From Platerodrilus igneus (taxonomy: Eukaryota; Arthropoda; Insecta; Coleoptera; Lycidae), in contig JARFIW010001176.1 of NCBI GenBank assembly GCA_036346225.1, forward strand, positions 1,935,884-1,999,883: a DNA stretch of 64,000 nt. The letters are read 5' to 3'. Made by a program: the position numbers and the translations under genes. Within the stretch, counting starts at the first letter, position 1. Each line of letters opens with the position of its first letter. Of this stretch, positions 10,457 to 20,590 are shown in pieces. The notes under the pieces are model-generated. The model was not told where the DNA came from, searched no databases, and saw nothing but the letters and a program-made list of their open reading frames with translations.

Positions 10457-11500
10457 ATTAATGAGGAAAATAGTAACTGTACTTAAACATGATGATTATT
10501 ATAAGCAACTACAAGTATAGGTTTGGTAATTGCGTGAAAGCATTTACTGGAAAACTATTATATCGACAAATGTCTAAGTGTTGGGGATCTTGGCAGCCAC
10601 AGGTTGCTTAACCCCCTTCAATAAATCTCAGTGAAATAGGGCATAATATTATAAAATAATATAAGGGGAACAGAGCTGTATTGCTGTGTGAGAATTTCAG
10701 GGAACTATGTAGATTAGTTTAGAAAATAAATAAGTGCAGGTACATGTCCAACCAGTTTTGAGACGGAAAACCCAATGACGAAAAAATAAGCGCAGATAAA
10801 TCTGATGATTATTATAAACAACTACAGGTGTTTGTTGTGAAATATCTGCAACTAATGTTGATTGTGCGAAAAGATATATTGGAAAAAATATTAAATCAGT
10901 AAATGTTCAAGTGCTGGGGGAACTTGGCAGCCACAGGCTGCTTACCCCCCTTCGCAACCACTGAATGTCGGAGAAATAAAGTATATAATTGTAGAACAAT
11001 AGAAAGGGACCGAACTGCATCTAACAAGAAAGAACAGCACCTATGATCAAAGACAACATACATAGAACAAAAAGTTGTTGAAAGCGTTTGTGTGGAGCAC
11101 AGCACAGACAGTATGTCTACGAAATACGAGCAGTCTGAAAAGCAGACAGAAGAACTGTAGCAGCCTTTGAAATGCCGTGCTTCAGATGTATGAGGATGGA
11201 CAGACAAAGGTAATAATAAATAGGTTATAGAAACAGTAAGGGAACAAGGATATCTTAGGGAAAAAAATATGAGAAATAGAAGGGCAGAATACGTTCTAAG
11301 GCATTTTTGGGGAATAGTATGAGATATATTACAAGCAGAGATAGGAAAAAAAGAGGTGTATGTAGATCTAGATCAGATAGTGATAGATGCAGACTGTGCA
11401 TATTTTAGGGAAATCTGTAGGTTAGTTCAGAATAGGAAACATTGAGGGTACGCGTCTAACCAGTTTCAGGACTGAAGACCCAATGATGATGATGAACTGT
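10360..11500 (+). repeat. Repeated 3' tails of the R1 family
   Basis: The last part of R1 (CAGGGAAATGTGTAGGCTAG box at about 10383) is followed by a diverged copy about 336 bp downstream (box at about 10700, marker AAGTGTTGGGG at about 10577 and AAGTGCTGGGG at about 10909), and then a third copy that reaches further back into the reverse transcriptase C-terminus (11020-11490) and ends in GATGATGATGA. The copies share the GGCAGCCACAGG box (10590, 10926). They are too degenerate to code. Either repeated 5'-truncated insertions or 3' UTR tandem duplication explains them. Confidence 0.7.
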
Positions 11501-11664
11501 TTTCATTAAAGTATGGTTAACCATTTGTCGTTATTTACCTAGTAGGTATGGTATTCCCCATAATATAACATTCATTCTTTGATGTATTGTTATAACCTAC
11601 GTTTAGCACTGACGTATTTTCAGAATATTGTTATGGATATAAAGTCGCACCAGACGTATTTTAG

Positions 11665-12291
11665 ACATGATTAGTGATCAACCAGATATCTTTTATTCGA
11701 CGAAGAAGAATGATGAAATACACCCTGGAATTGGTCCCAACCACCATGAGTGTTTGAATATTTCAGCAGAAAATTTTAAAAGTAAAATAAAATTAATTTT
11801 TACCTATAGTATGCTATTCATTTTATTTTAAACTAAAATAGAGATGCCCTCTCACGATTGCACTAGTATAATAAATAAAATAACTTTGGAGAATGGAAAC
11901 GCATTTAACATAGACTCGGAACCAAATAATGAAGGTATTTGTTTTTATAATATTTTAAGAGGTTCTGGTTACATGTTATTTCAATATTACAAATAGACTT
12001 ACTTTTTAGAAAACAGTATTCATGCAGAAATTATTGCTATTTCTTCTGAAATAAACAAGAATACAGAATGCTGTTCGGAAAATGCCACGGACCAGGTTTT
12101 TGAAAGAAATAAAGATAACTATATTTATTATGGTAAAGCAAGGGATTTCCAATGATGTGTTGTAGAAAATTCCATTTCAAGAAAATATGATGATCCATGT
12201 TGTTCAAAACGAGACACAAAACAAGATTCCAATAAATCTTTAGATGAATGTGATGATATTTTATTTCGAAAACATTGCTATTATGTACTAT
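11665..12291 (+). pseudogene. Exon-like 5' part of a dispersed multi-exon gene
   Basis: Three segments look like exons with short introns. 11665-11781 follows TATTTTAG and ends before GTAAAATAAA, with ATG at 11667. 11842-11934 lies between AAATAG and GTATTT. 12010-12291 follows ACTTTTTAG. Introns would be 60 and 75 bp. The reading frames are open and the intron phases agree at both joins, giving about 38, 31 and 94 codons. A single TGA (12153-12155) interrupts the third exon. The protein is acidic and Asn/Ser-rich with no domain I recognise. The frame ends at the mariner at 12294, and Ser/Asp-rich coding resumes behind it at 14176 (one base out of frame), so I infer one original gene. Confidence 0.5.
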
Positions 12292-12299
12292 TAGGTGTA

Positions 12300-14000
12300 C
12301 AAAAAAGTTCATAGCTTTTTCTTGCAAAATTCAATATTTATTTAGAAACAAACAAAAAATATTAATCAACGAAATATTCCACGTTTGCAACGATGACCTT
12401 TTGCAATCTTTCGGGCAGATTACGAATTCCCTGATGATAGAAGCTCACTGGCTTCGGGGAGTAAAGTCATCAATGCATTTTCGTACCTCTTCAAGTGTCA
12501 CAAATTGTGTATCAGCCAAGTGATACTGCAGCGACTGGAATAAGTAATAATCGGAAGGTGTTATGTCTATGCTATACGCCGCATGCGGTAGAAGTTCCTA
12601 GCCTAACGCAAAGATATGGTCCTGAGTCACTTTTGCAACATGTGGCCGGGCATTGTCATGAAGCAATATCACTTTACGACGTCTGTTCCGTCTTTATGTA
12701 AATTAATTAAAACCTAAATTTTATCGCATTGAGTTGTTGCTTATTGTTAAATCCGATGCACGCATTTAAATTAGTTTAGAGTGGAAAATCCTTGAGTTTC
12801 CGATAGCATACAGCCAGTGCCGTGAGTGTCGTAGCGCTCTAGCTAGCGCGCATCATCCAACAAGTGGATATTAATTTGGAAAGTCCACGTTCTACACAAG
12901 TTAGTTTTTGTCGCTTGAATCGATAACATTGATCGATCGTGCACGTCCAGTAAGAAGCTTTTAGTTTCGTAGTGAAAACACTTTGTTTTGTAATGTGTGT
13001 TGGAACCGCAATGGATTAACATTCAACATTCTACATGCTGAGTTTCCACTACACCGCTTGACTTCACACATTTTACGTGGAATTAATTAGACGCTGCATC
13101 GTTTCTTCGTGTTGGAGTCACATCGTAATCAACCACAGGTGAGTGCTATCGTAACTGCTTTGATTGATTGATTTTTGTGTAAAAGACATTTAATTATTTG
13201 TTTGTTGTTCACACCTATTAAATTAAAAATACAGTCCACTTTTAAATCTCACAGTTTGAGCTATCGAAATTTCCCTGCATGTTACAACGGCCTTTGCCAG
13301 TAAATGGTCTCTTTTCTTTAAAAACATGACTCAAATTGGTCAATTGTTGGTGATAGCGGTCTGCTGTAATTGTTTCACCCGGCTGTAACAACTCGTAATA
13401 CATACACCTTTCCAATCCCACCATATGCAGAGCAAAACTTTCTTGCCGTGAATATTGGGCTTTGGAGTCGATGTCGAAGGTTGACCAGAGTCAACCCATG
13501 ATTTTTTACGCTTCGGGTTAATATAAAGTATCCACTTTTCATTGCCTATAATGATTTGGTGCAGAAAATCCTTTTTCTGGAACCTTGAAAGCAGAGTGCA
13601 GTGTTACACCGCCGATTTTTGTTTTCTTCGAACAGTGCATGCGGAACCCATCTATCTGCCTTCCTTCTAAACTTTTCCCATTGCATGTAAACGTGTGGAA
13701 ATGGCTTGCTGCGTAATGCCAAGCTGCTGTGCAAGCTCTTTTTCAGTTTGTGCAGAGTTTATATCCACCAATGCTTGCAGTTCGTCCGTTTCAATCTTTT
13801 GAGGGCGTCCAGCATGCGGTTCATCTTCAAGACTGAAATCTCCTTGGCGAAATTTTGGATACCACGTTTTACACGTAGCATGACTTACAGCCGTCTCTCC
13901 ATATGGAGCACAAATCATTTCAGTGGCTTCAGCAGCATTTTTCTTCAGATGAAATGCGAAGTGGATGTTAAATCGAATATACTATTTTGTCATTGCCATA
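12300..14000 (-). pseudogene. Mariner transposase, frameshifted
   Basis: On the minus strand in order: helix-turn-helix region with TCKTWYPKFRQGDFSLED and GRPQKIETDELQAL (13918-13740), KELAQQLGITQQAISTRL, KFRRKADRWVPHALFEENKN, IWWDWKG (near 13440), [20 protein letters not shown], then after the internal insertion KVILLHDNARPHVAKVTQ and the ITPSDYYLF block (12690-12560). The three catalytic acids of the DD34D type are therefore present as residues (WWD, HDN, PSD), but the frame is broken several times, so no active protein is expected. Name the family only as mariner (rosa/irritans-like); the subfamily is not settled. Confidence 0.8.
12700..13255. other. Unidentified about 555-bp insertion inside the mariner
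   Basis: The transposase reading stops at NRRRKVILL (about 12700) and its upstream part is found only from about 13255. The block between does not translate to transposase. It contains no long open frame. It has a strong splice-donor-like CACAG|GTGAGTG at 13136-13147 and palindromic ATCGATAACATTGATCGAT near 12920. Its ends are not clear and I found no target duplication. Confidence 0.4.
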
Positions 14001-14175
14001 GTGAACACTACTGATTTTGCATGTTATGTGCATCAAACGTCAAACCGCATGGTATTTTCAAAGACCAAATATTAACCTTGTAAAACCATAAAAGAGCAGG
14101 AAAACTAATGAATTTTAAATTGTGTTTTCGGTTGTATGAAATCTAAAGCTCCGAACTTTTTTGTACACCAAACAT

Positions 14176-15357
14176 TTTACATTTTTTGTTGCTAGAAAAT
14201 TTATTAGAATGGAACAAGACACATTCATTTGCACTATCTTTGACAGAGGATTTACCTTTGCCACACAGCTCTTCAACAGATTTCAGTTCAGCATCAGATT
14301 CCGAATCATCATCTGAGTCCGACTCATCTACAGAAAATTCTTCCAAAAACTCCATAGCTTATTATAACCCCGCCGGTACGGTATGCGAGCAACTACAGTC
14401 AGTTGGTAGCAATGTTAGATAATTGCGATTTGACGCGCAAATAAAAGATTACGTCACGCAATTATATAAAATTACTACATCACATAAAAAAGAGAACGAA
14501 AACGGTACTCACATAAATTGCAGGGCTTCTTGCAGAATTACTCCATGATGTCGGCGGCGGCTTCGCTGATCTTTCGGGTGTGAGAATTCGCTGGGCCCAG
14601 TTGAAACCAAATTTGAATTGTCTTCTTTCTTTATGTAGAGGTACGATGAAGGAATACAGGTAGACGTACGGTAATTGGCAGAAATGAGAGGAAACCTACA
14701 TAACAAAAAAGACACGACAAGACACCAAGGCAACTACATTTCTTCGCGTCCCGATCACCCGTCCAGACACGTATGTGCCGGAAATCCCCCTTCCTCCTTC
14801 CTGGCACACCGCGTCGGCGCAATCTGGCGCAAACGCACTGTCCCAAGTGACGGAAATACGCGCACGTCCTTTTAAATTTATGGCGCGAAATTCTTACAAA
14901 TTCAAACTTAATTGGGAATGTTTAGTGCCGATTTCGGCACGTAACAAGCTGATTCTTATTCAGACGATAGTTTCATTGGTCCAAATTATAATTTGTTAAA
15001 TTCTCATAGTTCCTCCGACGAGAATGAAGCCCTACAGTCAGAGAGTACAACGAGCAAAGTAGTAGATCCCCCTACTAATATTAAAAACAAAGGTAGAAAA
15101 ATATTACAAAATCCTGACACATTTGGAAAAAAATGAAACAAAAAGGCTAACAAATAGAGGTCACAGTTACATTACATAAACTATTAAAACTAAAGACAGA
15201 AAAGCATTGAAAACCAATGCTACCCGCTCAGCAAGATGACTATTACCTCCTTGTGCCCTGAGTTGCAAATTAAAATGCTCTCAAAAAATATCACTTGAAC
15301 AGCATGTAAAATTTTTTTCAGACTATTGGCAGTTGGGGCCGATTTAGAAAAACAATG
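14176..15357 (+). pseudogene. Dispersed gene, acidic Ser-rich part and Cys domain
   Basis: The plus-strand frame reads LLLENLLEWNKTHSF, then a Ser/Asp/Glu-rich run (14270-14350) up to NSIA. Across the solo LTR (14360-14946) it continues without loss as DSYSDDSFIGPNYN, then NKGRKILQNPDTFGKK. Later stops appear at about 15137, 15155, 15180 and 15240. The end, PPCALSCKLKCSQKISLEQ and FFSDYWQLG, is the Cys-rich motif (C-x3-C-x3-C) that in a large insect family of uncharacterised proteins precedes an RNase-H-like region. It is cut by NLR-2 at about 15360. Matching later parts of the same family lie at 22895-23395 and 27690-28400. Dead copy. Confidence 0.65.
14360..14946 (-). mobile_element. Solo LTR copy S2 (587 bp) with AGCT duplication
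   Basis: The plus strand starts TATTATAACCCCGCC and ends GGCACGTAACA, so the LTR reads TGTTACGTGCC...TTATAATA on minus. AGCT stands on both sides (14356-14359, 14947-14950), and removing the LTR with one AGCT restores the codon series NSIA-DSYS of the host frame. A hairpin GTGCCGA/TCGGCAC is at 14925-14940. No LTR-internal sequence remains, so recombination between two LTRs is inferred. Confidence 0.88.
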
Positions 15358-15362
15358 CGAAT

Positions 15363-15395
15363 ATATATTTTTATTTTATTTTATTTTATTTATAT
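15363..15395 (-). repeat. NLR-2 3' tail, (TAAAA)n
   Basis: On the plus strand this reads ATTTTATTTTATTTTATTT. It lies about 75 bp past the ORF2 stop and marks the 3' end of the element, where reverse transcription would begin. Confidence 0.8.
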
Positions 15396-15467
15396 AAATT
15401 AATTACTTACAGGTAATACCCAAATAGTAATAATATACATGAGGAAATAAGAAACATAGTTAACACT

Positions 15468-18400
15468 TTACAAAATGGATAAAGATGTCTTCAAATATTT
15501 ACACGTAACATTGAAAATATCGATATTGGATGGTATAGAAGCGTTGTAAACTCCCATTAACTTATCACTAAATGCACTTGCCCTCTTACAATTTAAAAGT
15601 CGTAAATTCTTACACTTTAAAAATTCATAAATACATCGCGCGGAATAAGCGACGCCACGGCAGGTGGTAGCTCCAAGCTTACACCGGCTTTAGCGCGGCC
15701 ATCTGACAATGACGTCACCAATGCACAAATTTAATACGCAATTATCGGAAAATATAAATTTAAGACAATAGTTTATAACAGCGAAATACTCACATGAATA
15801 TGTCCCTGGGTTAAAGTTGGCTTCTGTTGAAGTCCATCAGGGCTACTGATGGCCCTTTTAAGGCAATTAACGGAGGGTACGCCTACGTCCATCCAAATAG
15901 CTTCGACGGGATCTCAGGGCTCCACTCCGGAGTGTTTGAAGATGGTGCTCCGGCGTGGAATACGGTTCAGCCAACGGCTACAATTTACCTCTACCTATGT
16001 AGGGAAAGACAGGAACCGGTATAAGGGCGACAAACAAAGATAATCAGGCAAGGATATCTACACAAATAAAGATAAGGCACGATACGATACCTGACCAAAC
16101 CGCTCTTCACGAAGGTTCCAGGAAAAAAGCCACGTTACAGAGCCCATCGGAAAAACCCCACTCCTGTCCTTTCGCGCGTCGGCGCGAAATTATTCGCCCA
16201 ACCCACTTTTGACGTGACAGAAATATGCGCACCGAGTCTTTTGAATTTTAAGGCGCGAAACTTCCGCACATCAAAGCTAAAACTAGGGAATGTTTAGTGC
16301 CAATTTATTGGCACGTAACACCCCATAGTTAGTACGATGACTACCGATGTAGAATAAATCATTACTCCTGGTGACTTTAACTGGTATCCGAAACTGCAGC
16401 ATGTTTAGTAATCCCGGACAGTCAACTATATCATGTAGCAATTTATAAAGAAATATTATAAACGCTGCAGTACGTTGAGCTAGCAGTGATTGATAACCGA
16501 CCAACTGACGCTGAATGTCATGTGAACTTTCGGCATATGGAAATCTGAGCTTCCAGAGAATGAAATTAATGAACTTGATTTGTACACGCTCAATTTTCTG
16601 GATGTGAGTGGCATAATAAGGTGACCAAATGATGCAATTGTATTCTAAAATACTGCAAACTAAAGAATTGTATAACGATTTCAAAGCTTGGACATTGTTG
16701 ATGTGTATACAGTTTCTTTTAATGGATCCCAACATCCTAAATGCTTTAGAGACAACTGAATTAATATGATTAATAAAATTTAAACCAACATCGAAAATAA
16801 CCCATTAATCAGAGATGGTTACCACAGTTTCGAGTTTAAAACATCCAATGCAGTAATCAAACAAAATCAAGTCTTTACATTTTGTGAACCTCATAATTTT
16901 GCACTTCCCAATATTTAGTTTGAGTTTATTATGAGCCAAGTAGATTACTAGATTGTCAATATCTTTTTGCACTTTAAGACAGTCATGTATAGAACTAATA
17001 CACCCAAAGAACTTTAAGTCGTCGGCATATAGTAGGCATTTCGTATTTTTAAATGCAGAAACAACGTCATTGATAAAGAGAATAAAAAGAATTGGGCCAA
17101 GGTGTGAACCTTGAGGCACACCTGACGAAACACTGATGCTTCTGAATATTATGCCTACAATTTTCACACATTGGGTGCGATTCACTAAGTAGGAATATAT
17201 CCATTTCCAATATGAACCTGTTATACCAAGAAAACGAAGTTTATCAATAAGTAACGTGTGACAAACACTGTCAAAAGCTTTCGAAACATCGGCGTATACT
17301 GTATCAACTTGTAATCCACTTTCCAAACTATTTATAAGAAAATCATGATACATGGCAAGGTTAGTGACAGTGGAGCGGTCTTTAAAGAAGCCATGCTGTT
17401 CAATAGCAATACAATTTTTAAATACACTGAATAACCCATCGCATATGATGGACTCAAACAGCTTAGCAATAGAGGATAAAATTGATATGCCACGGTAATT
17501 CTCGATTTTAGCACGGTCACCCGATTTAAATACTGGAATTAAAAATGACCTTTTCCAAGCTAGGGGAAATGTTCCACTACTAAAGCTTTTATTAAAAAGA
17601 ATCACTAAAGCTTGCAATAGACTATCACAGCATTGGTGTAGGAATAAGGAAGGAATGCCGTCAGATCCCACACACTTAAATGAATCTAAGGCATGATTTT
17701 TTCTTTTTACTTCATCTTCAGTAAAGATATGTGAAACAAGAGTAGTGCTATTGTAAGAATATAAACATTTGCTAGAAGAGGAAGGATCCTTCAAGTGATT
17801 AACATAGCAAGATTCAAACATTGAGGCAAAAGCATTGGCTAGACTACAGGCATCACTTAGAATTTTGCCATTGTATGACATCCATTTTGGAATGCCTGAA
17901 TCTCTCTTTAATGACTTAATGAAAGACCAAAAATGTTTTGTGTTGTTGGAAATCATTAGCTCACTATCACAGATGAACTTTAAATAACAAAAGTCAATCA
18001 AACGTTTTGATTCCTTACGAGCCGTGGAATATCTAACAAAGTCAGTTTCCGATCTAGAGTGCTGATACCTATTATATAGTTTATTTTTTAATTGAATGAG
18101 TTTAATCAAAGAATTACTATACCAGCACGGATATTTTCCAGACTTTCTTTTTAATATGGGAACAAATCTATTAATGCCTTCAAAAACAGTTGAATAGAAG
18201 TAATTTGTGGCTTCATCTATACTCTGAAAGTTGTCTAAAACTGACCAATCAATTGACTTATACATTCTGTTAAGTTAATCATAGTTTGCTTTTTTGTAAG
18301 CAAAGACATGGACATTCTCACAAAACCTAATACAAGGAATAAAATTACTCTTGATAGAAATAAGCAAGGGAGGATGGTGACCGTCTACAGTAGTTAAAGC

Positions 18401-19084
18401 AACATCAGATTCACGCACTAGAGCATTAACCCCCACATCAGCAAAAACTAGATCCAAAAACTTACCAGAAGAATTAGAAACACCATTAACCTGTAGTAAA
18501 TTAAGAAATTGCATATTCTCAATTAGATTTTCAGCCTCGATTGGCAAAGTGCCACATGTGCTGAAAGAATCAACGTCAGGTACCCAATTAATTTTAGGTA
18601 AATTAAAATCCCCGATTATTAAAAATTTGAGATTTTTATAAGCCATTTGAAGTCTTGCAGCATTGTCCATAAATTCTTGATATAATTCACAATTTGAATT
18701 GGGTGGGAAATATACTCCACATATTATTATACACTGCGAAAATAGGTCGATTTTTACCCAGGTGTCCTCAAAATGTATATTGGAACAACCAGGAAGCTGG
18801 GAAGTATTAATATTAGAAGTAATAGCAACAAGTGAGCCACCACCATGGTCACAATTGAGTGCAGAATAGTTCCTGTTGGTGTTAAAGACAATGTAAGTAG
18901 AAGGAAATAATTCATAATTAGAAATATCATTGTTCAGCCAAGTCTCAGTCAAGACAATAATTTCAAAATTGAAAGAACAACTGGCGCGGTAGCAATCAAC
19001 AGTTTTTGTACGAAGACCACGGACATTCTGGTAAAAAACGTTGATGAATGATGAATGACTGTTATTAACTTGTGGTTTTGTTAG
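15468..19084 (-). pseudogene. NLR-2 ORF2: endonuclease and reverse transcriptase
   Basis: The frame begins directly after the ORF1 TGA with LTKPQVNNSHSSFINV and reads FYQNVRGLRTKT and IVLTETWLNNDIS (endonuclease), HGGGSLVAI, LKFLIIGDFNLPKINW (GDFN) and VDGHHPPLL (in place of the usual SDHxP). The reverse transcriptase follows: KCVGSDGIPSLFL, NYRGISILSSIAKLFE, YADVSKAFDSVCH (first catalytic Asp), SSGVPQGSHLGPILFILFIN, CLLYADDLKFF (YADD), and the thumb to SYLYNS-like positions. The C-terminus has LEYNCIIWSPYYATHIQKIE and, after the solo LTR, VAYSARCIYEFLKCKNLRLL and a stop at 15470-15468. About 980 codons. Two TAA codons (18277, 16807) are the only stops. There is no ATG before the endonuclease motifs. 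Confidence 0.88.
15657..16320 (-). mobile_element. Solo LTR copy S3 (664 bp) inside NLR-2 ORF2
   Basis: Same family as S1, S2 and S4 but a diverged subfamily at its left end. The plus strand ends TTGGCACGTAACA at 16320. The 4-bp duplication is CGCC on the left (15653-15656) and CCCC on the right (16321-16324), one base changed. With one copy the ORF2 codons read NYG-VAYS, so the insertion target is certain within the frame. The edge hairpin here is GTGCCAAT/ATTGGCAC (16297-16314). Confidence 0.85.
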
Positions 19085-20180
19085 TCATGAAGCTGGTAAT
19101 TCAGTATCAGGCAATTTGTTAGTCACAGTCGTATTTTGCAAAGAACTTTTGGCAATTATTTTAGATTCCCTTTTGTCCTTATCACTGTCCTTAAATTCAA
19201 AAAAACGTACCATAACACCGCAAGGCCAATAAGAAGGAGACATGACCTTTTCAACAATATCAGCAGGAATTCCCAGTTTAAAAGAATTTAAATTACCTCT
19301 AGTGCCAATCTTAAAGCAGACACCATTGGCGCCATCTTGCTGCATATATCTCAAAATATGTGAGGCTTCTACAATTGGAGTTTGTGCATTAGCCATAACT
19401 CTACCCAAATGCAGCCAAGTTTTCTTTAGACTACCACTAAAAAGAGCTGAATTGGGTAACACAGTTTGGGTACCAATGATAACCTTGATTCTTGATTTTA
19501 ATTTACTTTTTCTCCTATTGGCAACATCCGACCAAGACTCAGAATTCATACAATTTTCTGAATTGGATTCATTGCATAAATCAGTGTTAGAAATGGATTC
19601 CATATTAGATGCCATAGTCACAGGAACTGAGCAGTCACTATTCAAAGAAATAATCGTATCCATAGTTTTGCTACTATTCTTTGCTGCAACAGCATATTCT
19701 ACTGAATGTATAGCCTTACTAACTTGGCCATTAGTTATTGATAAATTAGAAACCTGAGTTGGTATTAAGTATGAATCCAATATATGATTGTGAGAACTTA
19801 AAGCATGGTTCACCACTTTGAAAACTTACTAATTTGCTCTTTAAATCAGCAATTTCAATTTCCATTGAAAGAAACTTATGAAAAAATTCAGCATTTTGCC
19901 GCATACATTTTAAGATTTCTCGTAGAATTTTGGAATCTTGACCGAAGTCATCACCAAACTCCTCATCAGAGATAATGGAGGGTGCAGCACATTCAGCACA
20001 TAACAACCTATCATAACCAATTATAAGTGTACCTTTTAGTCTTACTGCACAGCCAGGATGAAAAGAGGAAGCACTGGAGATGCATCTCACATCACCTTAA
20101 CACCTCTAAGACAACTATTGCACTTTTTACTAATAGAGATAGTGACAGGTTTGTCTCCATCTTTACCCATGATTGAAACA
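19085..20180 (-). pseudogene. NLR-2 ORF1: PHD-like zinc finger protein
   Basis: Minus-strand coding from an ATG near 20179 (MGKDGDKPVTIS) gives a Cys/His pattern: KCNSCLRG, RCISSASSFHPGCAVRL, LLCAECAAP. The spacing resembles a PHD-type zinc finger, known in ORF1 proteins of CR1-like elements. A coiled-coil-like stretch follows (FHKFLSMEIEIADLKSKL) and then, in the 19816-19085 frame, a domain with KSRIKVIIGT, KKTWLHLGRV and WPCGVMVRFF, typical of insect element ORF1 proteins. Two frameshifts (about 20093 and 19800) break it. It ends in TGA at 19087-19085, in frame with ORF2. Confidence 0.7.
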
Positions 20181-20229
20181 TTAACTCCAAATACCTTCCA
20201 ACATAAATAAATAATAAGTTGAATGCTGC

Positions 20230-20590
20230 TAAATACAGCCCTGTCTAGAATTCAAATTCCAAACAATATTTATTAGAAATCACAAAACACCTGAAGATAA
20301 GAATATCACTGTGTATTTGTAACGGGCAATTTTTATAGTTTTAATCTTTTTACGCTTTTATACTCAATTCGTAAGTACCTTTCTACAATGACTAGTTCTA
20401 TATTTTATATTTATTAACTCGCGTGTATTAATTTTAAAAGATAGATAAATTGAAGATTAATTTTCATTAATAAATAAATTCCAACTTATCGAAAACGATA
20501 AACAGCCTGTAATTAATTGTTAGATACGATTGTTACATTCACGTTTTAGATGTTCCTTATGTTATTAGCGAAGTAGATAATAGGCGATAA
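20230..20590. other. AT-rich stretch right of NLR-2
   Basis: No open frame or recognisable element. It probably contains the junction between the 5' end of NLR-2 and the repeat-rich block to its right, but I could not place it. Confidence 0.4.

Larger units (their letters stand above)
7205..10490 (+). mobile_element. CFDP2-type (RTE-like) non-LTR retrotransposon, copy R1
   Basis: A plus-strand single-ORF retrotransposon with endonuclease then reverse transcriptase, of the type often annotated in insects as craniofacial development protein 2-like plus endonuclease-reverse transcriptase. It begins with a GC-richer 5' leader (7205-7530) that holds a GGCAACGGGAAACC stretch typical of the family and ends after 10456 in a TGATGATTATTATAA tail. 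At least four frameshifts or stops break the ORF, yet all catalytic blocks can be found. The exact clade (RTE, Proto2 or similar) needs a tree. Confidence 0.8.
12294..14169 (-). mobile_element. Mariner transposon with an internal insertion
   Basis: The ends are GGTGTACAAAAAAGTTC and GAACTTTTTTGTACACC, perfect inverted repeats of 17 bp. TA lies left (12292-12293); on the right AA stands where TA is expected. Without the block at about 12700-13255 the length is about 1.3 kb, the standard mariner size. The transposase runs on the minus strand. It is inserted in the dispersed gene described at 11665-12291 and 14176-15357. Confidence 0.85.
15363..20200 (-). mobile_element. Nearly complete non-LTR retrotransposon NLR-2
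   Basis: A Jockey/CR1-type element on the minus strand, with ORF1 (20180-19085), ORF2 (19084-15468) and a tail of TAAAA repeats (15363-15395). Once the solo LTR at 15657-16320 is taken out, ORF2 has only two in-frame TAA codons (18277-18275 and 16807-16805) and no frameshift, so this is a recent copy. The exact 5' end is uncertain; I place it near 20200 because coding starts at 20179. A target duplication could not be found. NLR-1 is a related but distinct family. Confidence 0.85.

Noticed and set aside
12153..12155. TGA in the third exon as selenocysteine codon
   Set aside because: No SECIS-like structure was seen, the next residue pattern is not a known selenoprotein, and other parts of the gene are clearly broken. 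A plain mutation is simpler.
14360..14946. Helitron ends (hairpin a few bases before the right end)
   Set aside because: The hairpin is followed by CGTAACA, not CTRR, the element has a 4-bp target duplication, and Helitrons do not duplicate the target. A solo LTR fits better.
19242..19757. 171-codon plus-strand open frame
   Set aside because: Antisense shadow of NLR-2 ORF1; no motif, and codon composition is complementary to the real frame.
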